Counted from the first letter of the stretch, positions 41,689 through 52,533 are shown. The stretch: DNA of 54,539 nucleotides from Actinomadura sp. CNU-125 (GCF_001942465.1 NZ_MKJY01000321.1:1-54539); one strand, 5' to 3'. Notes: generated from the letters alone by a model not told the origin. Translations and numbers: made by a program.

Positions 41689-42118
41689 GGAGCCGGTCGA
41701 ACTCCTCGCCGAACCCGGCGCGTTCGGCGACCGTGAGCAGCGCGTCGCCGGGCAGGACCCGCTCGCCGAGGTCGGTGAGGCCGCCGGCGTCGATCCCGAA
41801 GTCGTCCAGCAGGCCCGGGTCGCCGCCCGGGTCGCCGTCGGGGACCTCCCCGACGAGCTGGTGGAACAGGGTGCCGAGCCCGTCCCCGCGGACGGTCGAG
41901 ACGTACGCGCGCGGCTCGTCCTGCCCGTCCAGGCGGACGACCGCGAACCAGTCGTCGTTCTCCTCGACCAGCAGGACGACGGGGTCGCCGTAGGACTCGA
42001 CGGCCGCCTCCCGCATCAGGTCGGCGACGTCGTCGACGTCCGCGGCCTCCGCGAGGACGGCCTCGGTGCCGACCCAGCCCTGCGGGGTCCGCGCGAAGAC
42101 AGCGGCGAAAGAGGACAC
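41681..42118 (-). CDS. tRNA adenosine deaminase-associated protein
   Basis: A 145-residue acidic protein typically found upstream of actinobacterial tadA. It begins at GTG ([21 protein letters not shown]). Recognisable features are [37 protein letters not shown] and the C-terminal [19 protein letters not shown]. Its stop overlaps tadA by 8 bases. The molecular role is unknown; a partner of TadA is the natural guess. A paralogue follows further upstream. Confidence 0.88.
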   Translation of the reverse strand: MSSFAAVFARTPQGWVGTEAVLAEAADVDDVADLMREAAVESYGDPVVLLVEENDDWFAVVRLDGQDEPRAYVSTVRGDGLGTLFHQLVGEVPDGDPGGDPGLLDDFGIDAGGLTDLGERVLPGDALLTVAERAGFGEEFDRLRD

Positions 42119-42171
42119 GCGTCCATTGTTACCCACCGGGTTCCCCAGGTCACGCCCCCGCGGCCGTCGTC

Positions 42172-42657
42172 CTACGCCACGGTGTCCACGGCCCGTTCGA
42201 ACGCGGCGGCGAAGCCGATGCGGCCCGCGATGCTGAGCAGCATCTCGTCCGGGTACAGCTCCAGGTCGCCGGAGATGGCGCCGAGCTCCATCTCGTCGAG
42301 CCCGAGATCGGCGAAGATCGACATGTCGCCGACGGGGAGGACCTGGTCGAGCTCCTCCTCGTCGGGGATGGGAATGTCGAGATATTCCAGGACCTGCTTG
42401 GCGAGCGGCCAGTCGACGGAGGCGGTGACGTCCGACAGGAACACCATCACCTCGTCGCCGAGCAGGCGGATCGCCACGAAGAAGTCGTCGCCGACCGCGA
42501 CCAGGCCGACCGTGCCGCCCAGGCTGGGCTGCTGCCGCAGGGCATGGATCAGCCCCGCGAGGTCCTCGGTCAGCGCCACCGGGAGCACCTCGGCCTCCCA
42601 GGCTTCGTCCTCCCGGTACACCACGACGGAGAAGTCCGTCGCGTCCACATCCGTCAT
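42172..42657 (-). CDS. tRNA adenosine deaminase-associated protein, second paralogue
   Basis: A 161-residue acidic protein ([25 protein letters not shown]). It shares layout with the protein encoded downstream: a regulated beta-rich core ([26 protein letters not shown], like [15 protein letters not shown]) and the end [22 protein letters not shown], like [16 protein letters not shown]. It is separated from that gene by 53 bases on the same strand. The pair probably arose by duplication and divergence. Function is unknown. Confidence 0.85.
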   Translation of the reverse strand: MTDVDATDFSVVVYREDEAWEAEVLPVALTEDLAGLIHALRQQPSLGGTVGLVAVGDDFFVAIRLLGDEVMVFLSDVTASVDWPLAKQVLEYLDIPIPDEEELDQVLPVGDMSIFADLGLDEMELGAISGDLELYPDEMLLSIAGRIGFAAAFERAVDTVA

Positions 42658-42840
42658 GTCCACCCCACCGGCGCGGTTCCTGCCAGGGCATGTTCGCAGA
42701 TGCGGCGCGCCCCCGTACGTCCCACCGCCGAATTGGGGCGGGTCCCGCGCGGGCGGCCGACGCGTCGCGGCGCCCGGCGCATCGAACCTACTCGATGGGG
42801 GTCGGGGGCGGATCGGCCGCATCGCCCGCGGCGGGTCCCC

Positions 42841-43197
42841 TCAGTTGATGCGGAACGTGCGGCGGCGCAGCGCCGCGTGGATCCGGGCGCGGCGCGACCG
42901 GTGGGGCGTGACGCGGCGGCGCAGTTCGCGGGCCTCCGCCAGTTCGCGCAGGAACACGGCACGGCGGCGCAGGTGCTCGCGCACCTCCTCGGGCGAGATG
43001 TCCCCCTGCGGCCCCGGACGGGACGGGACGCGCCCCTCGTCCCCGGCGTGCCCGTCGCCCGCTCGCGCGTCGCTCGCGCGCCCGTCCCCGGTGCGCCGTT
43101 CGGCTGTGACGTCGCTCACGGTCGGTTCGGTCGAGTCCGGCGCGGGGTCGCGGGCCGGCCCGGGCGGCGTCGGCTGCTGATCGCTGTCGCGGCTCAT
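42841..43197 (-). CDS. Hypothetical protein with disordered N-terminus and basic C-terminus
   Basis: A 118-residue protein. Residues 1-65 are rich in Asp, Gly, Pro and Arg and probably disordered. The C-terminal part ([30 protein letters not shown], then [17 protein letters not shown]) is a very basic helical region, similar in style to conserved small proteins beside upp in other actinomycetes. It may bind RNA or DNA. It is divergent from upp across 84 bases. Confidence is moderate because the GC-rich frame could also be spurious in its first half. Confidence 0.62.
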   Translation of the reverse strand: MSRDSDQQPTPPGPARDPAPDSTEPTVSDVTAERRTGDGRASDARAGDGHAGDEGRVPSRPGPQGDISPEEVREHLRRRAVFLRELAEARELRRRVTPHRSRRARIHAALRRRTFRIN

Positions 43198-43281
43198 ACC
43201 GGTTTCGTGCCCAGCTCACCGCCGTCCTATCCTGCTTCGTCCCGGACCGGACGAACACCACATGTCGGCTACGGTGTCCGC

Positions 43282-43920
43282 ATGCAGACCCTCGCCGTCG
43301 ACCACCCGCTCGTCGCGCACAAGCTCACCACCCTGCGGGACTCGCGCACCGACTCGCCCACGTTCCGCCGGCTGGCCGACGAGCTCGTCACGTTGCTCGC
43401 CTACGAGGCCACCCGCGACGTCCGGGTCGCCGAGGTGACGGTCCCGTCCCCGCTGGTGGACGCCGAGGGCGTCCAGCTCGCCAGCCCGAAGCCGCTCGTC
43501 GTGCCGATCCTGCGCGCGGGCCTCGGGATGCTGGACGGGATGACCCGGCTGCTGCCGACCGCCGAGGTCGGGTTCCTCGGCATGATCCGCGACGAGGGCT
43601 CCTTGCAGGCCCAGACGTACGCGACGCGGCTGCCCGACGACCTGTCCGGCCGCCAGTGCTACGTCCTGGACCCCATGCTCGCGACCGGCGGGACGCTCGC
43701 CGCCGCCATCCGGCTGCTGTGCGAGCGCGGCGCCACCGACGTCACCGCCATCTGCCTGCTGGCCGCGCCCGAGGGGCTGACGTACCTGGAGCAGGCGTTC
43801 GCCGACATCACCGCGCCGATCCGCGTCGTCACCGCCGCGATCGACTCGCACCTCAACGAGCAGGGCTTCATCGTTCCCGGGCTCGGCGACGCGGGGGACC
43901 GGCTCTACGGCGTCGTCTGA
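43282..43920 (+). CDS. upp: Uracil phosphoribosyltransferase
   Basis: Salvages uracil to UMP with PRPP. The 212-residue enzyme has the N-terminal [24 protein letters not shown] typical of UPRT, the PRPP-binding loop [17 protein letters not shown], and the uracil-recognition C-terminus [15 protein letters not shown]. Length and motifs are normal. ATG at 43282. A GC-rich hairpin follows the stop. Confidence 0.96.
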   Translation: MQTLAVDHPLVAHKLTTLRDSRTDSPTFRRLADELVTLLAYEATRDVRVAEVTVPSPLVDAEGVQLASPKPLVVPILRAGLGMLDGMTRLLPTAEVGFLGMIRDEGSLQAQTYATRLPDDLSGRQCYVLDPMLATGGTLAAAIRLLCERGATDVTAICLLAAPEGLTYLEQAFADITAPIRVVTAAIDSHLNEQGFIVPGLGDAGDRLYGVV

Positions 43921-43921
43921 C

Positions 43922-43966
43922 CCGCGCCGCGACGCCCGTTCCTTTACGGACGGACGCGCGGCGCGG
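43922..43966 (+). terminator. Possible terminator after upp
   Basis: CCGCGCCGCG (43922-43931) and CGCGGCGCGG (43957-43966) are complementary, starting 2 bases after the upp stop. The loop is long (25 bases), so this is a moderate candidate. The remaining bases up to 44137 show no gene. Confidence 0.45.
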
Positions 43967-44137
43967 CACCGTCCGTCCGGATGACCACGCGGTCGCGATC
44001 GGGGGCGTGAGGATGTTCGTTCGCCCTGGCAGGGGGTATTGAGCCTCCACGGAACGCCAGTGCGCGTTCCCCTCCGCCGCCGCGGCACAGGGGACCGTTA
44101 CGGACCGGGCGGCGCGAGCGAGTCCGAGGATGTCGCA

Positions 44138-44398
44138 ATGGCTCACCAAGGGGATGGGGACCTGCCGCGCTACGCGGAGATAGGCGAGCGGCTGGCCGAG
44201 GAGTACGCGGGCGTGCACGCCGCCGAGACGGTGTCGCGTTGCGTGTCCGCCGCCAGGTACGGCGCCGAGGAGGTCACCGGGTCGGCGCCCGCCGACCTCG
44301 TCGAGCGGATCGCGCGCCGGCATCTGGAGGTGCTGGCGACGGTCGCGGCGGAGAAACGCCGCAGCGCGCGCCGGTCGTCTCTCGACAACGCGCCATAG
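44138..44398 (+). CDS. Small helical protein, possible three-helix bundle dimerisation domain
   Basis: An 86-residue protein, MAHQGDGDLPRYAEIGERLAEEYAG at the N-terminus, then HAAETVSRCVSAARYGAEEVTGSAPADLVERIARRHLEVLATV. The pattern of a short three-helix domain resembles the small dimerisation-type proteins (DUF3562-like) of actinomycetes, though I cannot confirm the family. It stands before the small membrane protein gene at 44473 but has its own upstream gap of 217 bases. Function is unknown. Confidence 0.65.
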   Translation: MAHQGDGDLPRYAEIGERLAEEYAGVHAAETVSRCVSAARYGAEEVTGSAPADLVERIARRHLEVLATVAAEKRRSARRSSLDNAP

Positions 44399-44472
44399 AC
44401 CTTCCTTTGCCGGGGGTTGCGGCTGTGCGAAACTGAACCGGGGTCTCGAGACAAGTGCTCCGGGAGGCAGCC

Positions 44473-44631
44473 GTGCCCGCCAAGAAGTACCTGACGTGGG
44501 CCGCGGCGGCCTTCGTGGCGTTCTACGTGGTCACACAGCCGGACGGCGCCACGCGATCGGTGGAGACCGTGGCGGGCGGCCTCGCCGACGCCGCCGGTTC
44601 GGTGATCACCTTCATCAACGCGGTCGGCTGA
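44473..44631 (+). CDS. Small membrane protein (52 residues)
   Basis: A short gene with GTG start and a strong GGGAGG ribosome site. The product reads MPAKKYLTWAAAAFVAFYVV at the start, a basic N-terminus and one TM helix, then a polar part (SVETVAGGLADAAGSVITFIN). It ends 7 bases before the PH-domain gene, so they are cotranscribed. The pairing with a PH-domain membrane protein suggests a small accessory subunit. Too short for most gene finders. Confidence 0.72.
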   Translation: MPAKKYLTWAAAAFVAFYVVTQPDGATRSVETVAGGLADAAGSVITFINAVG

Positions 44632-44638
44632 GCGCGCG

Positions 44639-45150
44639 ATGAGACTGGTCACCCCCGGCGACTCCGCCCCCGCGTCCGTCAACAAGTACCTGCTCCCGCA
44701 CGAGAACCAGGTCATCACCGTGCGGCGGCACCCCGCGGTCCTGATGGTCCCGGTCGGGCTCGTCCTCGGCGGCCTGATCGTCGCGGGCGCCTGGTCAACA
44801 CCATCGGCGCCGTCATCATGTGGATCTGGTGGGGCTGGCTCGCGCTGCTCGCCTGGTTCGTGTGGCGCGTCGCGGAATGGTCGGTCGACTACTTCGTCAT
44901 CACGAACCAGCGGATGCTGCTCACCACGGGCATCCTCACCCGCAAGGTCGCGATGATGCCCCTCGCGAAGGTCACCGACATGAGCTTCAAGCGGTCCATC
45001 ACCGGCCGCATGCTCGGTTACGGCGAGTTCGTCCTGGAGTCCGCCGGTCAGGACCAGGCGCTGACGAACGTCGACTATCTTCCCTACCCCGAGCAGCTCT
45101 ACCTCGAAGTCTGCGAGATGATCTTCCCCAACAAGAACCCCGACGACTAG
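44639..45150 (+). CDS. PH domain (bPH2/YdbS-like) membrane protein (frameshifted)
   Basis: About 170 residues in two frames. The first reads MRLVTPGDSAPASVNKYLLP, HENQVITVRRHPAVL and a TM segment (LMVPVGLVLGGLIVAGA). One base is missing near 44791, after which a second TM segment (GAVIMWIWWGWLALLAWFVW) and the bacterial PH domain (YFVITNQRMLLTTGILTRKVAMMPLAKVTDMSF, GRMLGYGEFVLESAGQDQAL) follow. It resembles YdbS-type proteins. The role is unknown, possibly membrane stress. Confidence 0.86.
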
Positions 45151-45264
45151 CGGATCTCCGCGACCCGCCGCGGCCCGCTTCGTTACTCTCGATGTGCGAT
45201 AACCCGCAATGTGCAATCATGTCGGCACCCCAGCCGCCTGATTACTTCCGCTAAGTGAGTCCAC

Positions 45265-46707
45265 ATGCCGGGTCCAGGCAATGTCGGCGAACGTGTCCGC
45301 AACCTGCGGCTGACCAGACGCTTGTCGCAGGCACAGCTCGCCGGTCACGACCTCTCCGACAGCTATATCTCCTTGATCGAGTCGGGTAAGCGCACACCGA
45401 CCCCGACCGTGCTGCGAATGCTGGCCGAAAGACTCGGCTGCACGCCCGAGTACCTCGCCGAGGGCGTCGAGCCCGAGCAGCGCACCCACCTCGAGGTCCG
45501 GGAACGCCACGCGCACCTCGCCCTGCTGGGCGGCGACGCGGCGGCCGCCGAGGAAGGCTTCGAGGACGTCATCGCGCGCAGCGACGACCCCGACCTCACC
45601 TCCCGCGCCCGCTGGGGCCGCGCCCGCGCCCTGGAGGAGCTCGGCCGCACCGACCTCGCCATCGGGCTGTTCGAGGAGCTGCGCGAGCAGGCCGAACGCG
45701 ACGCCGGCCGGGCCAGCACGCTGCCCGCCATCATCGCGCTCGCCCGCTGCTACCACGCCGTCGGCGACCTCGGGCAGGCCATCGCGCTCGGCGAGCGCGC
45801 CATGGAGCGCCTGCGCGTCCTCGGGCTCGGCGTGGGAATCGAGCACACCGAAGCGGGCCGCGTCCTGCTGCTGGCGTACGTGGACCGGTCCGATCCCGCG
45901 CGCGCGCACGAGATCGGCCGCCGTCTCCTGTACCCGGAGGGCGCGGACGAGCCGACGAGCGTCCACTACCAGCGGGCCAGCCTCCGCGCGCTCGACGAGG
46001 GCGCGATCGGCGACTCGCTGCACTTCGCCGACCAGGCCCTCGCCGCGCGATCCGAGGGCATCGCGCCGGAGAGCGCCGCGCGCCTGCACCTCGCCGCCGC
46101 GAAGGCGCTGCTGCGGGGTGTCGCACCCTTCTCGGAGAAGGACCCCACGGTCGTCCCCGGCACGTTCGGACGCCCCCGCTCCGAGGGTTCGGCCGACGCC
46201 GCACGCGAAGCGCTCGGCCTGCTGGAGCGGACGTCCGGGCTCTCCGAGTCCGAAGCCGTCGAGTCGGCCATCGCCCGTGCGCGCGCGCTGGTCCTCGTAG
46301 GGGAGCTGGACGACGCCATCTCGGTGCTCGAACGGTTCCTCGACACGGGCTTCGCCTTGCAGGCGCCGACGCCCACCATCGCGTCCCGTCCCCTCGCCCC
46401 GCAGCCCGGACAGGACCTCGTGGCCCGCTCCCGGACGACCGTCCGGGCACGCCTCGTCCTCGCGCGCGCACGGGTCGCGCAAGGGGACCGGCAGGCCGCG
46501 CAGGTCGTGCTCCAGGCCGCGTCCGGGCAGTTGGCGGCGCTCCCGGCGGGACGCGCCACGGCGCACCTGCTCCGCGAGATGGGCGAACTGTTCGAACTGG
46601 TCGAGGACGGCGAGAAGGCGGCCGCCGCGTACCGGCAGGCGCTCGAAGCCACCGGCCTGCGCGCCGGGCGCCCGCACGAGGCGAACTGCGACCTCGGCCG
46701 CGTCTGA
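45265..46707 (+). CDS. XRE family regulator with TPR-type C-terminal region
   Basis: A 480-residue protein. The N-terminal XRE HTH (about 5-65) is GERVRNLRLTRRLSQAQLAG, DSYISLIESGKRTPTPTVLRMLAERL. Helical repeats follow from about 75 to 460, with TPR-like units (RARWGRARALEELGRTDLAIGLFEEL, AIIALARCYHAVGDLGQAIALGERAM, AAAYRQALEATGL). Such proteins often sense a peptide or protein partner through the TPR surface. A direct repeat ATGTGCRAT (45192-45200, 45209-45217) lies in its promoter. The target is unknown. Confidence 0.88.
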   Translation: MPGPGNVGERVRNLRLTRRLSQAQLAGHDLSDSYISLIESGKRTPTPTVLRMLAERLGCTPEYLAEGVEPEQRTHLEVRERHAHLALLGGDAAAAEEGFEDVIARSDDPDLTSRARWGRARALEELGRTDLAIGLFEELREQAERDAGRASTLPAIIALARCYHAVGDLGQAIALGERAMERLRVLGLGVGIEHTEAGRVLLLAYVDRSDPARAHEIGRRLLYPEGADEPTSVHYQRASLRALDEGAIGDSLHFADQALAARSEGIAPESAARLHLAAAKALLRGVAPFSEKDPTVVPGTFGRPRSEGSADAAREALGLLERTSGLSESEAVESAIARARALVLVGELDDAISVLERFLDTGFALQAPTPTIASRPLAPQPGQDLVARSRTTVRARLVLARARVAQGDRQAAQVVLQAASGQLAALPAGRATAHLLREMGELFELVEDGEKAAAAYRQALEATGLRAGRPHEANCDLGRV

Positions 46708-46815
46708 CGCCGCCGTCCACGCCCCTGCCCGTCCCGTTCGTCCTGCTTCGCGGTGTCGCGTGCGGCACACCTGCGTGCGTGCTGCGGAATAAAAGCACGC
46801 GGCGAGTGGTCCTAA

Positions 46816-46827
46816 CATGTAGACATG
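46816..46827. promoter_or_regulatory. Candidate GntR (FadR-type) operator
   Basis: CATGT-AG-ACATG is a 12-base palindrome 44 bases before the gntR ATG. It contains the GT-N-AC core common to FadR-type sites. Probable autoregulation; a single copy, so moderate confidence. Confidence 0.45.
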
Positions 46828-46871
46828 GGATGACCGGCAGTCTGATGGCCGGGTGACGTTAGGGGCCGCCG

Positions 46872-47648
46872 ATGACGCTGCGCACCACGCGCCGTTCCTC
46901 GCTCGTCGACCAGGTGATCGACCAGCTGAGGGACGAGATCGCGAACGGCGTCTGGCCGGTCGGCGGGAAGATCCCGCCGGAGCCGGTGCTGTCGGAGACC
47001 CTCGGCGTCGGCCGCAACACCGTCCGCGAGGCCGTCCGCGCCCTCACCCACGCGGGCCTGCTCCACAGCCGGCAGGGCGACGGCACCTACGTGCGCGCCA
47101 CCAGCGAGCTGTCCGGCGCCGTCCGGCGGCGCCTGGAGAAGGCCGAGCTCATCGAGATCCTGCAGGTCCGGCGCGGCCTGGAGGTCGAGGCCGCCCGCCT
47201 CGCCGCCACCCGCCGGACGGACGCCGACGTCGCCGCGATCGCCGTCTCGCTCGCCCACCGGGACACCGCCTGGGCCGACGGGGACCACGCCGCGTTCGTC
47301 GAGGCCGACCTCGCCTTCCACACGGCCGTCGTCGAGGCCACCCACAACCGCGTCCTCACCGACCTCTACCGCGACTTCAGCACCGCGCTGCGCGCGAGCA
47401 TCGGCGCCGCGGGCGTCCTGCTGCGGCACGCGGACGTCCCGCACGGTCCCATCGCCCGCGCCATCGAGGCGGGCGACGCCGAGGCCGCCACCCGCGCCAC
47501 GCACGCCTGCCTCGACCGGATCCTCGCCTCCGCCGCCCCCGAGGCGTCCGAGGACGAGACCGTCGCCGCGGACCTTCCCGCGACGGCCGTGCCCGGGGCG
47601 CCGGAGCCGCCGCCTCCCGTCGGGGCGCCGGGCGGGGCCGCCACCTAG
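46872..47648 (+). CDS. GntR family regulator, FadR/FCD type
   Basis: A 258-residue regulator. The winged helix is LVDQVIDQLRDEIANGVWPVGGKIPPEPVLSETLGVGRNTVREAVRALTHAGLLHSRQG (about 11-70). The FCD domain (about 85-220) includes EILQVRRGLEVEAARLAA and a metal-binding-type DLAFHTAVVEATHN. A Pro/Gly-rich tail follows. The CynX/NimT-like MFS exporter gene starts 107 bases later on the same strand, the usual regulator/transporter pair in actinomycetes. The ligand is probably an organic acid. Confidence 0.9.
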   Translation: MTLRTTRRSSLVDQVIDQLRDEIANGVWPVGGKIPPEPVLSETLGVGRNTVREAVRALTHAGLLHSRQGDGTYVRATSELSGAVRRRLEKAELIEILQVRRGLEVEAARLAATRRTDADVAAIAVSLAHRDTAWADGDHAAFVEADLAFHTAVVEATHNRVLTDLYRDFSTALRASIGAAGVLLRHADVPHGPIARAIEAGDAEAATRATHACLDRILASAAPEASEDETVAADLPATAVPGAPEPPPPVGAPGGAAT

Positions 47649-47755
47649 CGAGCCGCTTCCCCCATATCGCGGGTCCCGCCGGTCCGGTGCGCCCGATTCC
47701 TCCCACCGATTCCTGTTTCCGTTGAGCCGCGCCGCGAGCGCACGACGAAGGTGAA

Positions 47756-49030
47756 ATGAACGCGTCCACGAAGCCCCCCGCCACGACCCCGTCCCCCGCC
47801 GCGACCGGATGGGCCCTGGCCGGGCTGGTGCTGCTCACCATCAACCTGCGCGCCGCGATCACCGGGATCTCCCCGGTCCTCGGGGAACTGCGCGACGCCT
47901 TCGGCCTGTCCGGCGTGGGCGTGAGCGTCCTCACCACGCTGCCGGTGCTGTGCCTCGGCGTCTTCGCGTCCCTCGCCCCCGTGCTGGCCCGCCGCCTCGG
48001 CACCGAGGTCGCCATCGCCGGATCGCTCGTCCTGATCACCGCCGGGATCGTGCTGCGCGTCGTCGCGTACGCGCCCGCGCTCTACCTCGGGACGGTCCTG
48101 GCGGGCGCGGGCATCGCGATGGGCAACGTCCTCATGCCCGCGGTGATCAAGCGGGCGTTCCCGCGCCGCGTCGGTTCGCTCACCGGCGTCGCGATGATGC
48201 TGATGGCCGCGAGCGGCGCCATCGCCGCCGGTCTCGCGGTCCCGCTCGACCACGCCGGCGGCTGGCGGCTCGCGCTCGCCGTCTGGGCCGTCCCGTCCCT
48301 GGTGGCTGCCCTGGTGTGGGGGCCGCTCGCGGTCCGCGGGCGGCGCACCCCGGACACGTCCGACGCGCCCGGCGACGGCGCCCACCGGACGGACGGTTCG
48401 CTGCTGCGCTCGCCCCTCGCCTGGTGCGTCGCGGCGTTCATGGGCCTGGCCTCGCTGATGTTCTACGTGCTGATGTCCTGGCTGCCGGAGATCATGCAGG
48501 ACGCCGGATACGCTCCCGCGACGGCCGGGATGATGGTCTCGATCATGATGATCGTCGGCATCCCGCTGGGTTTCTTCGTCCCGGTGTTCGCCGCCCGGCT
48601 CCGCGACCAGCGCGTCGTCGTCGCCGCGATCGGCGTCGTCATGGTCGTCGGCATCGGCGGACTGCTCGTCGCCCCGTCCGCCGGCTGGGCGTGGACGCTC
48701 ACGCTCGGCGTCGGCGTCGGCAGCGCCTTCCCGCTCGCCTACACGCTGCTGAGCCTGCGGTCGCCGAGCCCGTCGATCGCCGCCCGCCTGTCCGGAATGG
48801 CGCAGACGGGCGGATATCTCCTCGCCGGGTTCGGCCCGCTCGCCGCCGGTGTCCTGCACAGCGCCACCGGCGGCTGGAACGTCTCCCTCGGCCTCCTGCT
48901 CGCGCTGATCGTGCCCGAGATCGCCTTCGGCCTCCTCGCCGCCCGGCCGGGCTTCATCCGGCTCGGCAACGACGGCCCGCTCGTCGAGGCGAAGGAGATC
49001 GCCGTTCCCGCGACCGCCCGCACCCGCTGA
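47756..49030 (+). CDS. MFS transporter, CynX/NimT family
   Basis: A 424-residue 12-helix transporter. The first helix GWALAGLVLLTINLRAAITGISPVL and the segment RDAFGLSGVGVSVLTTLPVLCLGVFASLAPVLARRLG are characteristic of the cyanate/nitroimidazole (CynX/NimT) branch. The AYTLLSLRSPSPSIAARLSGMAQTGGYLLAGFGPLAAG segment in the second half also fits. It lies downstream of the FadR-type gntR, which likely controls it. The substrate is unknown; the branch includes 2-nitroimidazole and cyanate transporters. Confidence 0.9.
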   Translation: MNASTKPPATTPSPAATGWALAGLVLLTINLRAAITGISPVLGELRDAFGLSGVGVSVLTTLPVLCLGVFASLAPVLARRLGTEVAIAGSLVLITAGIVLRVVAYAPALYLGTVLAGAGIAMGNVLMPAVIKRAFPRRVGSLTGVAMMLMAASGAIAAGLAVPLDHAGGWRLALAVWAVPSLVAALVWGPLAVRGRRTPDTSDAPGDGAHRTDGSLLRSPLAWCVAAFMGLASLMFYVLMSWLPEIMQDAGYAPATAGMMVSIMMIVGIPLGFFVPVFAARLRDQRVVVAAIGVVMVVGIGGLLVAPSAGWAWTLTLGVGVGSAFPLAYTLLSLRSPSPSIAARLSGMAQTGGYLLAGFGPLAAGVLHSATGGWNVSLGLLLALIVPEIAFGLLAARPGFIRLGNDGPLVEAKEIAVPATARTR

Positions 49031-49046
49031 GAACGCCCCCGCGAGG

Positions 49047-49358
49047 TCAGCCGCGCACGCCGACCGCGTCCAGGTCGAGGACGCGCGCGTGCAGGACGGT
49101 CCGCTGCTGCAGGGCCGCGCGCAGGGCCCGGTGCAGGCCGTCCTCCAGGTACAGCTCGCCGCGCCACTGGACGACGTGGGGGAACAGGTCGCCGTAGAAG
49201 GTCGAGTCCTTGGCCAGGAGCGACTGCAGGTCGAGCTCCCGCTTGGTGCTGACGAGCTGGTCGAGGCGGACCTGGCGAGGCGGGATCTTGGCCCAGTCCC
49301 GGGACGAGAGCCCGTGGTCCGGATAGGGCCTTCCCACTCCCACCGCCTTGAAGATCAC
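49047..49358 (-). CDS. Conserved hypothetical protein, ParB/sulfiredoxin-like fold
   Basis: A 103-residue protein widely conserved in actinomycetes in my recollection: MIFKAVGVGRPYPDHGLSSRDW, PPRQVRLDQLVSTKRELDLQSLL, STFYGDLFPHVVQWRGELYLEDGLHRALRAAL. The DGLHR motif resembles the DGHHR of ParB-like N-terminal domains. It is sometimes labelled a VapB-type antitoxin, which I do not think the sequence supports. The gene is convergent with the MFS gene. Function is unknown. Confidence 0.72.
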   Translation of the reverse strand: MIFKAVGVGRPYPDHGLSSRDWAKIPPRQVRLDQLVSTKRELDLQSLLAKDSTFYGDLFPHVVQWRGELYLEDGLHRALRAALQQRTVLHARVLDLDAVGVRG

Positions 49359-49487
49359 CCTCCGAGTCTACGGCGTCCGACGCGGTCGAAGAAGGAAACT
49401 CAACTACCCGAGTCATCGTTTCCACTCCGAATGTAAACCAATTACATCGCAGGTCAGGGATCGTGTGACTATCTTCCGGCCGGTCGG

Positions 49488-50243
49488 TCAGCGCAACTTG
49501 ATCGCGCCGCCGTCGGCCATGACCGTCTGGCCGGTCATGTACCGCGCGTCGTCGCCCGCGAGGAACGCGACGATGGGCGCGACGTCCCGGAGCGGATCGC
49601 CGAACCGGCCCAGCGGCACCTTCGCGGCCGACTGCTCGTACTGCTCCGGATGCGCCTCCGCCCACTGCGCGACCCCCGCGGTCTTCGCCATCGGGCAGAC
49701 GACGTTGACGCGGATGTCATGCACCGCCCACTCGTTCGCCACGACCCTGCTCAGGCCCCGGATCGCCTCCTTCGCGGCGGCGTAGGACGCCTGGTTGCGC
49801 TGCCCGTCGAGCCCGGCACCGGAACCGAAGTTGACGACCGACGCACCGTCGGCCTTCTTCAGCTCGTCGAACGCGGCGAGCATGAAGTTGCGCGTCGCGT
49901 ACACGCTGCTGTCCATCGCGAGGGCCCAGTCGTCGTCCGTCTGGTCCACGAACGGCCGCTGCCGCGAGACGCTCGCATTGTTGATCAGCGTGTCGAGCTT
50001 CCCGAACCGCTCGACGGCCGCACCGACCGCCCCGTCCGCGACCGTCCGGTCGGAGACGTCCCCGTGCCGGAACACCACCGCGTCGCCGAACTCGCGCGCG
50101 AGGGCCTCCCCGGCGTCGCGCTGCAGGTCCACGACGACGACCCGCGCGCCGCGTTCGACGAACAGCCGGGTGATCGCCTCCCCGATGCCCGACGCGCCCC
50201 CGGTGACGATCGCCGCCTTGCCGTCCAGGCTGCCGCTCCCCAT
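49488..50243 (-). CDS. SDR family oxidoreductase
   Basis: A 251-residue classical SDR. The cofactor motif is IVTGGASGIGEAITRLF (about 12-28), with an acidic residue after the second strand (VVVDLQRD) that suggests NAD(H). INNASV, the Ser in VVNFGSGAG, and YAAAKEA follow; the C-terminus has MTGQTVMADGG. It stands alone, separated by 168 bases from the divergent kinase gene. The substrate is unknown. Confidence 0.9.
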   Translation of the reverse strand: MGSGSLDGKAAIVTGGASGIGEAITRLFVERGARVVVVDLQRDAGEALAREFGDAVVFRHGDVSDRTVADGAVGAAVERFGKLDTLINNASVSRQRPFVDQTDDDWALAMDSSVYATRNFMLAAFDELKKADGASVVNFGSGAGLDGQRNQASYAAAKEAIRGLSRVVANEWAVHDIRVNVVCPMAKTAGVAQWAEAHPEQYEQSAAKVPLGRFGDPLRDVAPIVAFLAGDDARYMTGQTVMADGGAIKLR

Positions 50244-50411
50244 GTCGTCCTGCCCCCTCGTTCGTCGCGTTCCGTAAACGCCGACACTTCGACGCCTACT
50301 CACCGTAGGCAGAGGCGGAGAGAGGTCGGTGCACCGGTACCGCTGATCGGTACCGCCGTCGGAGGTGACTCTTCTAGTGAACGGATCTGTTCTTTCAACT
50401 ATCTTCTTCTC

Positions 50412-51956
<1,545 letters not shown>

Positions 51957-51969
51957 GTCCGGACGCACT

Positions 51970-52000
51970 GAGGGCGGCACCCGGATCGGGTGCCGCCCTC
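51970..52000 (+). terminator. Hairpin terminator after the kinase
   Basis: GAGGGCGGCACCC (51970-51982) pairs perfectly with 51988-52000 around GGATC, starting 14 bases after the stop. Confidence 0.9.
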
Positions 52001-52027
52001 GACGTCGTGCGCCCCCTCAAGGGCGAG

Positions 52028-52112
52028 CGGAGGATGCGAGATTCGAACTCGCGAGGGCGTGAACCCAACACGCTTTCCAAGCGTGCGCCCTAGGCCACTA
52101 GGCGAATCCTCC
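52028..52112 (-). tRNA. tRNA-Ser (anticodon GGA)
   Basis: On the minus strand: acceptor GGAGGAT/ATCCTCC, anticodon stem CACGC/GCGTG around TTGGAAA (GGA, reading UCC/UCU), a long variable arm typical of serine, and the T arm with TTCGAAT. The discriminator base is G. 85 nt, no encoded CCA. Confidence 0.97.
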
Positions 52113-52122
52113 GCGGGACAGC

Positions 52123-52478
52123 TTACCGGGTGCCGGGCAGTGGTCGCGCATCAATTACCGCGTGGACCGGGATCGGGCCGTAGACGTGCGGGAACAGCTC
52201 GTCCCCCGCGGGCTCGTCGCGGACGGCGCGTCCAGGCGCGACGCGTCGATCACGAGGATGACCAGCGCGTCGCGGTCCACGCCCGTGTAGAAGCGGTCGA
52301 GGACGCCCCGCACCTGGTCCATATCGGACGAACAGTGCACGAACCCCTCGTCGTCGAGCGTCCGTCCGAGGGTGGACATCGCGTACGACACACCCGCGTC
52401 CCTGGCCGATTCCCAATGGCGTCGTTCGGCGATGTGCAGGAGCGTGCGCTGCGCTGGAGCGGTGTCGGAGTCGGCCAT
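52123..52478 (-). CDS. DUF952 domain-containing protein (frameshifted)
   Basis: About 118 residues after correction. It begins MADSDTAPAQRTLLHIAERRHWESARD and has the DUF952 core (EGFVHCSSDMDQVRGVLDRFYTG, ALVILVIDASRLDA). One base is missing near 52229; the other frame gives VRDEPAGDELFPHVYGPIPVHAVIDARPL, the conserved end of the family. The N-terminal His and DELFPHxYGPI motifs suggest an ADP-ribosyl-related fold, but function is unknown. It lies between tRNA-Ser(GGA) and the SRP RNA. Confidence 0.88.
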
Positions 52479-52533
52479 GTGGCGGAGACTAACGCGGAAC
52501 CGTGCCAACCCCCGGGCCGGATGCCATAGACTC

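Noticed and set aside
49047..49358. VapB-type antitoxin of a toxin-antitoxin pair
   Set aside because: No PIN-domain toxin is adjacent and the sequence lacks an antitoxin DNA-binding motif; the ParB-like reading fits better.
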